Source: Sesamum alatum (taxonomy: Eukaryota > Streptophyta > Magnoliopsida > Lamiales > Pedaliaceae). From it: a stretch of 64,000 nucleotides of DNA. Positions within the stretch are counted from its first letter, which is position 1; every line of letters begins with the position of its first letter. Of the stretch, positions 58,393 through 64,000 are shown one piece after another. The notes below the pieces were generated by a model, which saw only the letters and a list, made by a program, of their open reading frames with translations, did no database searches and had not been told where the DNA came from. The translations under genes and the position numbers were made by a program. The stretch is taken from contig JACGWO010000003.1 of NCBI GenBank assembly GCA_034509735.1, positions 4,712,001-4,776,000 of the forward strand. Direction: 5' to 3'.

Positions 58393-59855
58393 TCACCCAT
58401 TTTGTCTTTCTTCTTTCCAGCTGCGGTCATTATGGCTTGTCGGCCATGTGTTCTCCAACTGGTGCTTCCTGTCCTGTCTGACTGTTGGCTTTTTGTCGTT
58501 TTCTGCTGACAGTCTTCTCCTTGCCTTTTTACATTTTAAGATTTTTACTTCTTTTTTGTCAAAATCCTTTCTTTTACCCTTTTCTGGTTTCGGTTCAGGT
58601 TTGCTTTGGGTTACCCGGATCCTTGTCCCGAACAGGGGCTTTTCTTGTTTTTCACAGCAAGGGCATACATGGTAATGCCATTGCCTAATGTGCATCATGT
58701 TGCAGGCCTTCTTTCTTGTGGCCTCTGTCGCTGGTAGCTTGTTTTCCCAAATAAGCATCCGTTTCTTTTCAAACAAGCTCTCCGCGAACTCTATGCTTCT
58801 TCCCGTCATGGAGTTCAACAGGAATGATCCATTTAATTTATTGGAAGATATTTTAAATGGATACTTAACTTTATCCATCTCTGTGAGACAAACCCAATAA
58901 CCCCAAGCTCTTCTGGTGGATATGTCATCTTCACTAAGGGAAGATACCAGGGGAGCTTCTCCTGTGGCAGCCTTGACTCTGTTGAATGCTACAATGTCTG
59001 ATCTCTGTAATTTGATGAAATGGAATGAAGGATGAGACCCTTTTCCTGTGATTTCTGGAGCTATGGAAATGAACTTGAGCTCCAAAATATCTCCTCGTTT
59101 AAGGTGGGGATTGTTTTGCCATGCGTCATGTACCGCCCCACTAATCCATTCCGGAAGCTTTGAGATTTTCGAAAAGCTTGGTGATGTAGTATGAACTGAA
59201 GTAAGGGCTCCAAAATCATACCACTCTCATACCTCATCTAGTTTAGATCCTTCAATCATCCAGATTCTGTTATATCTTCCGAATGTGTCTACTATGGTTT
59301 TGCCTGGGCTTATGCCTTTACGAGAAACAAGTTTTTCCCATGATCTCTGACAATCCTGCCAAGTGAAAACAGAAGATAAAGCTTCATTAGTATTAAACCT
59401 TAGAGGTGCCCGTCATTGGCCTAAGGTTAATCTCTTCCTCTTTTACCTAGAGGTGCTGGGTTGACTTGAATTATCAGGAGTTTGTACTTCCTGTAACACA
59501 ACTTTTGCCTATTAACCAGAGTCTGATGATGGCCTTGTGCAAGCAGTACTTGAATCTGCCGCTACAGGTTTAGAGCCCTGTTCTCTAATTGCAGGTTTAA
59601 AGCCATGCTCTTTTAATTCTCGGGCTATCACCGAGATGCCTTTCGAATTGGTTCCAGTAAGTCGTCCCATAACGAGCTTGCAACAAGTTTGGTACTCATG
59701 ATGGCGGTTTGGACAGTGTCCAGATCAGTTCATTGAACTTGGCCAGCTATTTGGGCTTTAACCGTTAGCTGTCCAAATCTCTTATCAATCTCCTGAAGGT
59801 TCTCCCTGAGGTGCCTGAGCCTGATGATGACGGAGTCTGCTTCAGCTGCCTCCAT
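58393..59855 (-). pseudogene. Caulimovirid transactivator/inclusion-body-like protein (decayed)
   Basis: In this family the protein after pol allows re-initiation of translation on the polycistronic RNA and forms inclusion bodies. The start ATG at 59855-59853 opens MEAAEADSVIIRLRHLREN, a likely coiled-coil start. The best preserved part is a 230-codon reading at 59085-58393 with WGYWVCLTEMDKVKYPFK, a Cys/His cluster HVCPCCEK and a strongly basic tail. Stops and frameshifts lie between 59700 and 59090. Assignment rests on position, length (about 490 codons) and composition; I cannot confirm it by motif. Confidence 0.6.
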
Positions 59856-60345
59856 CTCTTGTCAAGACATCTGCAAGAACATTTTCATGAGATTTGATAA
59901 CGACAATATTATATAACAATAATATTGGCATTCTGCTTGCCATCTAATAATACGAGCTTTCTCAATCTTTGATTCTAGTTTATTTTTTAAGAAAAGCTTT
60001 AACATTCGTATTATCAACTTTTAATGTAAACTCTTTTGGCCAGTAAGAACAAACGCCATTTTTTGAAAGCCTTCCAAACTGCAAAGAATTCCTTCTCGTT
60101 AATATGCCATAATTTAGCTTGTTGTTCGGTGAACAACCCTCCTGTGTATCTACATGGCTCTTCGCCAGTAGTTGTTTTTCTCATGAGCACTGCTGCCCAT
60201 CTGTAGTCATTAGCGTCTATATAGACTACCAACTCATCCCCGTCTTGTGGGATTGCGAGCTTTTGGCAGGCTATTGCAAACCTAATTTAACTCACGAACT
60301 CTTTTGCGTATGAATTTCCTCCCATTTCCACTTTGAACTCTCCGT
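59842..60345 (-). pseudogene. Caulimovirid RNase H domain
   Basis: The domain begins after RT. The segment VVYIDANDYRWAAVLMRKT carries the first acidic residue and HINEKEFFAVWKAFKKW the Glu (60232-60014). A frameshift near 60015 is followed by the VDNTN segment and, after further damage, LADVLTR just before the end. In the surviving frame the pol stop (59844-59842) lies 14 bp inside the start of the next gene. Confidence 0.8.
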
Positions 60346-60350
60346 TTCTT

Positions 60351-61202
60351 TCAGAAGTGGACGAAAATCCTTTCTGTATTTTGCGAGGTCCTTAATGAAG
60401 ATTCCTGCAAAATTAACAACTCCCAAGAAGCTTTGAAGTTGCTTCTTATCTTTAAGAATGTAGGAAAATTGCGAATCTTTTCTACAATATGTTCCTGCAA
60501 TTCAATACCTGTTTCGTCAATAAGAATTCCTAGAAATTCAATTTTATTGACAGCTATGATGGCTTTCTTTTCGGAAAGCACGAATCCCTCCTTATGGCAC
60601 GCATCAGAAAATATTTCAAGATGTCTAATATGATCTTGTATATTTTTAGATGCAATCAAGATATCGTCTATGTAAACGAACATAAACTCTAGATAGTCTT
60701 TGAAAAGATTATCCATCTTTGTTTGAAATATCTGGGGTGCATTGGCAAGTCCCATTGGAAGTACATTCCAGATATATTGCCCATGAGGTGTGGAGAATGC
60801 AGTATATTTCTTTGAATCATTTTCCATCTTAATTTGATAGAATCCAGATTTGCAATCAAACTTAAAAAACACTTTAGCACCTTTAATGCAATCAATTAAG
60901 TGTTCTCTACTTGGGATGTAATAACCATCAAATTGTAATATTCTATTGATGCCTCGATAATTAATAACTAACCTGGGTTTACCTCTTTTTATCTCACCAT
61001 GGCTCCTTACCAAAAAACCAGGGCTACTATAGGCAGAGACTCCAAGCTCAGTGAGTCTAAGATTGATATGCTCTTTGATGATCTCCTGCATATCTTTCTT
61101 ATCCTCCATGTTCATTTGGATGGGCTTGTATCGTACATACTCGTACTTGCATTCCTCGGCCTTTAGAGTAGCCTCGATTTTATTTCTGTCCCACCATGCC
61201 AA
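60351..61202 (-). pseudogene. Caulimovirid reverse transcriptase
   Basis: This 283-codon reading covers most of RT. Motifs include PGFLVRSHGEIKRGKPRLV, FKFDCKSGFYQIKM, GQYIWNVLPMGLANAP and the catalytic FVYIDDILIAS (YIDD at 60663-60674). The spacing and the FDCKSGF(Y/W)QI block are those of caulimovirid RT, different from the gypsy RT at 51319-52443. The C-terminal end is shifted near 60440. It is the best preserved part of the integration. Confidence 0.92.
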
Positions 61203-61223
61203 AGGATTTTCACTGAAGTTCCT

Positions 61224-61915
61224 CTAAATAAGCCTTTTGACATTTTCGAGAGAGAGTTTACTTTCTCCGTCTATGTTCAATGACTTGCACTCTTGTATAG
61301 CTTCCTTCAAGATCCTAAGATCCTCTTCAGAAGCATCACTGAAACCCTGTTGCCTGAAAGATAAAAGAGCCTTACCAAATTTTCTTTTATCCTGCATTTT
61401 TGGATGAGTCAATTTGGCATCATCACCACGTTTGCTACGAAAATTTATGGGCATTATCCTATTAAATGCCTTGTCTCTTCACAAAACTTGTATCTCACTA
61501 CCACAGTTAGTAGTAAAAATCAACAAATTCTTGTGGTTATCCTGGACATATTTTGCAAAGGTCTGGATGAAATTATTACCTAGCAAAATAATCTGCTCCC
61601 GTATAATGAAAGTAAATAGGAGGCGTCTTTACCTTGAACCAGGGTGTTCCAAATGCTCCCCCAATCATGATTTTTGCTTCTCGTATACCCTTATTGAGTA
61701 GTAGAATTTTTTGTGAAAAGTCCCTTTCTGCAATAATAGGTAAGGATTCCATAGCTTCGCTAGGGAATCACACCGGGTTTTTTCCGTGCAAATTCCTGAT
61801 CCTGAGTCAATATAAGCTGCAAAATATTCTGACTTATATTGTTCATACAAACATACCGACAGATATGTATATAAAAAGGGGCTCGTCATTCAATTATAAT
61901 GGTATAACAATCTAA
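61224..61915 (-). pseudogene. Caulimovirid protease and protease-RT linker
   Basis: The active-site segment AAYIDSGSGICTEK (about 61830-61789) is the D-S/T-G of caulimovirid aspartic proteases at the start of pol. The rest of the protease (61780-61460) contains several stops. The linker to RT is a clean 76-codon reading at 61454-61224 rich in Lys and Glu, ending at a stop 20 bp before the RT reading. Confidence 0.75.
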
Positions 61916-63035
61916 ACTGAATTTCATACCATTACCTTTTCTTCCCCATGGTTTATGATCTTCAAGGAAACTTATTCCTAGAGTCATTATCCCATTTTCT
62001 CGTCCTGCAATACCTGTAACAAGAATCTCATGGCCTGCTATTTCTATCATACCTTCATATTTTCCCACAATAGGTTGTTGCAGATGATATAAGTCATCAC
62101 AAGGAAAATAATTTTCTGTTCTAGTGATGTCAAATATAACTTGGATTTGTTTCCAGCCTTCAGGGCATCTAAGTTTTACATTATCAACCCTAATAACTCA
62201 AGGCTTTAACAACTCTGGTTCTTTTCCTTTATAGGCCATAATCCTATCTTCTGAAAAGGACATCCTGCTACTAAAATCAGTTTTAAAACTAAGGGTTCGA
62301 TCTAAAACCGGGTGATCTTTTATCAAGATATCAACACCACATATTCTAGGTATTCTAATAGGATCTGGTGTCATTACCTTAGCGAATTCCTTGAAAATTC
62401 TAGCAATCTCAATATATTCTTTCCTAAGAAATAAATCAGAATGGTGTATGTTGGAAAGGGCGTAAGCTATTCTATATGTTATAGAATATGGTCTATTCCC
62501 ATCTTTTATAAGATCCTTTCTTTTAAAATCCTGATGAAGGGTTAAGATTCTATTGAAATCTTGGTCTGCTAGGTTGTATGCTATCCTAGGATGAATATCA
62601 AACATCAATTTTCCTGCATACAAATTTTCTATCATTGTCCCAAGACAAACTATCTCTTAAGTTATTGATTCTTCTATCCATTATTGACAAATGTATTTTT
62701 GAATCAATTCCTTCCTTAAAAGTTGCTTTTATTACTACTTCAATAGCTCCTATGTGGATCCATTTCATAGTAACTGCTACTTCCTCTCTGAGTTTATTTA
62801 ATTCTTCAAGAATTTCTTCTTTAGGAATAAGCTGCATTTCCATCACATTACCAGTAAGTTCCATAGGAATTGCAAACTCACCTGAACTTACTTTGTAGAT
62901 GATATGATGTTTCCTCTGGTTCAGTCCTATCTGGTTAAGGACTCTTCCGATCCCTCCAATTCTAAATCCGTCGTATAGGCTGAGATTAGAGTCTTGTCTC
63001 ATAATTCTTTCCATGGTTTTGTTTGACACCGTCAA
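61916..63035 (-). pseudogene. Caulimovirid movement protein (30K superfamily)
   Basis: This protein would form tubules through plasmodesmata for cell-to-cell spread. Two overlapping readings, 63035-62598 and 62635-62198, join at a frameshift near 62620, and the tail continues to about 61920 in another frame after a stop near 62198. Recognisable pieces are GRVLNQIGLNQRKHHI, VAVTMKWIHIGAIEVVIKA and DPIRIPRI, with the tail EGMIEIAGHEILVTG. Identification is from length, position between coat protein and protease, and the central pattern; the relic is inactive. Confidence 0.7.
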
Positions 63036-63079
63036 CTTTGAAAAGAATCCTGATAGGCTATCTGAAGTTTGAAGCCTAT

Positions 63080-64000
63080 CTCCTTCGTTGTAATTACTCT
63101 AATTCGGTTGAAGATCCATCCGAATCACTTTCTATTTCTTCCTCGTAGATGCTTTCATCTGAGGAAAGATCTTCGAATTGGTAGATTGGTACCAAATCAC
63201 CGTAGTAGACTGTATCTAGGATGTCGTTTATGGCTTCAAATTGGCGTAAGCCACCACGTTTCTGCAGGCAATCTGGGGAGATATGACCTTTTGCTCCGCA
63301 CGCCCAGCAGTTGCAATCCTTAAAACTTTCATTGGCTCGGGTATGGGCTCGTCTGAAAGTTCTCCATGTAGGGGTTTGTCCTGTGGATTTTGCCTCTGTT
63401 CGTCTAGATCCTTGGATGAAGCCCTTGTTGGTCCTGTTCTCTGTTCAGATTTGTATGATCTGGCTTTTGATTTAGACCACCATGATCTCCTTCTAAAAGA
63501 GGATTTTCTGGAACTCCTGGAATACGAGTCACCACCTTGTTTTTCCCTCTTCTTTTGCTCGCTTGATTCTCCTATAATAGTTGGAAAATCGTTATTATCA
63601 CAACAGAGAGGGGTTCTTTTAATTTTACCTCTCAGTCTCTTCATGTTCTTTTGGACGGATGCTTGTAACACCAATCCTTCAGTTTGTCTTTAAGGAAAGA
63701 CATCCTCCTTGCAACTGAATCCAGCTGCCCTGCAGGTACTTTGTATGATTGCATCAACATTTTCCTCCATGGGCTACAGATCTTTGCAAAGAACATTGGG
63801 GCGGCTACTTCGGTTGTTACCCCACTCTGGAAGAAGTATTTGCGGAACCAGTAGATATATTCATCTACAGCACAGATACTTCTTAATTCGAGGCCAAAGA
63901 GAGCTTGTGCATACTCCTAAGCCTGTTCTGTTCTGCTTCCTTCGAAGTATCCATCTCCGATGAAGTGAATCTTGATTAACCTTCCCAGTCTATCCACGAT
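63080..64000 (-). pseudogene. Caulimovirid coat protein, partial, with zinc knuckle
   Basis: The right edge of the window cuts the gene. The capsid part (64000-63690) has stops. The 148-codon reading 63674-63228 is basic and Ser/Arg-rich, ending in the nucleic-acid-binding zinc knuckle CWACGAKGHISPDC (CX2CX4HX4C, about 63276-63317 in the adjoining frame). An acidic Asp/Glu-rich tail follows (63190-63110). This order, basic stretch, knuckle, acidic tail, is characteristic of caulimovirid coat proteins. Confidence 0.78.

Larger units (their letters stand above)
58092..64000 (-). mobile_element. Endogenous caulimovirid (pararetrovirus) integration, partial
   Basis: A plant double-stranded DNA virus of the Caulimoviridae integrated on the minus strand and running off the right edge. 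The order from right to left is coat protein with zinc knuckle, movement protein, aspartic protease, RT, RNase H, transactivator-like protein, promoter and polyA region. Coat protein before movement protein, and a separate transactivator after pol, fits the genera Cavemovirus or Solendovirus rather than Petuvirus or Florendovirus. This is my inference from gene order. Every gene has stops or frameshifts, so it is an inactive relic. The left border is not sharply defined. Confidence 0.85.

Overview
The window is plant nuclear DNA, most likely from a flowering plant. No intact host gene is visible. The evidence is plant-type Ty1/copia elements with a PBS matching plant initiator tRNA-Met (TGGTATCAGAGC), a Tat-type Ty3/gypsy element with a second RNase H and an antisense extra gene, a hAT-type DNA element, and an integrated plant pararetrovirus (Caulimoviridae). 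The host species cannot be named from the sequence. Almost every coding region is broken by stops, frameshifts or later insertions.

Region 1 (1-43603) is a nested stack of related Copia elements with 2.0-2.3 kb LTRs that all begin TGTTRGAATAGGTGACC or a close variant. I resolve the order from LTR ends, PBS/PPT and 5-bp target duplications. Element F (+; RNase H tail and 3' LTR 40933-43603) is the oldest host. Element A (+; 1-4267, 28395-29652, 39331-40932) lies in F. Elements C (-; 4268-28394, TSD CATAT/CGTAT) and E (-; 29653-39330, TSD GTGTG) lie in A. Element B (+; 8200-18475, TSD CTACT) and element D (+; 19163-23855, truncated) lie in C. A solo LTR (-; 20842-23071, TSD CATCT) lies in the LTR of D. 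That gives five levels. C and E share the same internal pol deletions and loss of the RT catalytic box, so they look like one non-autonomous subfamily.

Region 2 (43604-45484) is AT-rich flank with one promoter-like segment and a possible terminal exon of an unidentified host gene.

Region 3 (45484-55206) is a Tat-type gypsy element on the minus strand. It has short LTRs, gag, PR, RT, RNase H, a second RNase H and integrase. Between integrase and the 3' LTR it carries an oppositely transcribed, apparently spliced gene with its own TATA box and polyA signal. The element is flanked by a duplication of about 95-99 bp and its outer 5' LTR end is missing about 12 bp, which is not normal integrase behaviour.

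Region 4 (55302-58090) holds a 1.29 kb hAT-like non-autonomous element with an exact 8-bp TSD, two candidate host exons on the minus strand, and unassigned AT-rich DNA.

Region 5 (about 58092-64000, running off the right edge) is a decayed endogenous caulimovirid on the minus strand, in the order coat protein, movement protein, protease, RT, RNase H, transactivator-like protein, promoter. This order fits the Cavemovirus/Solendovirus side of the family.
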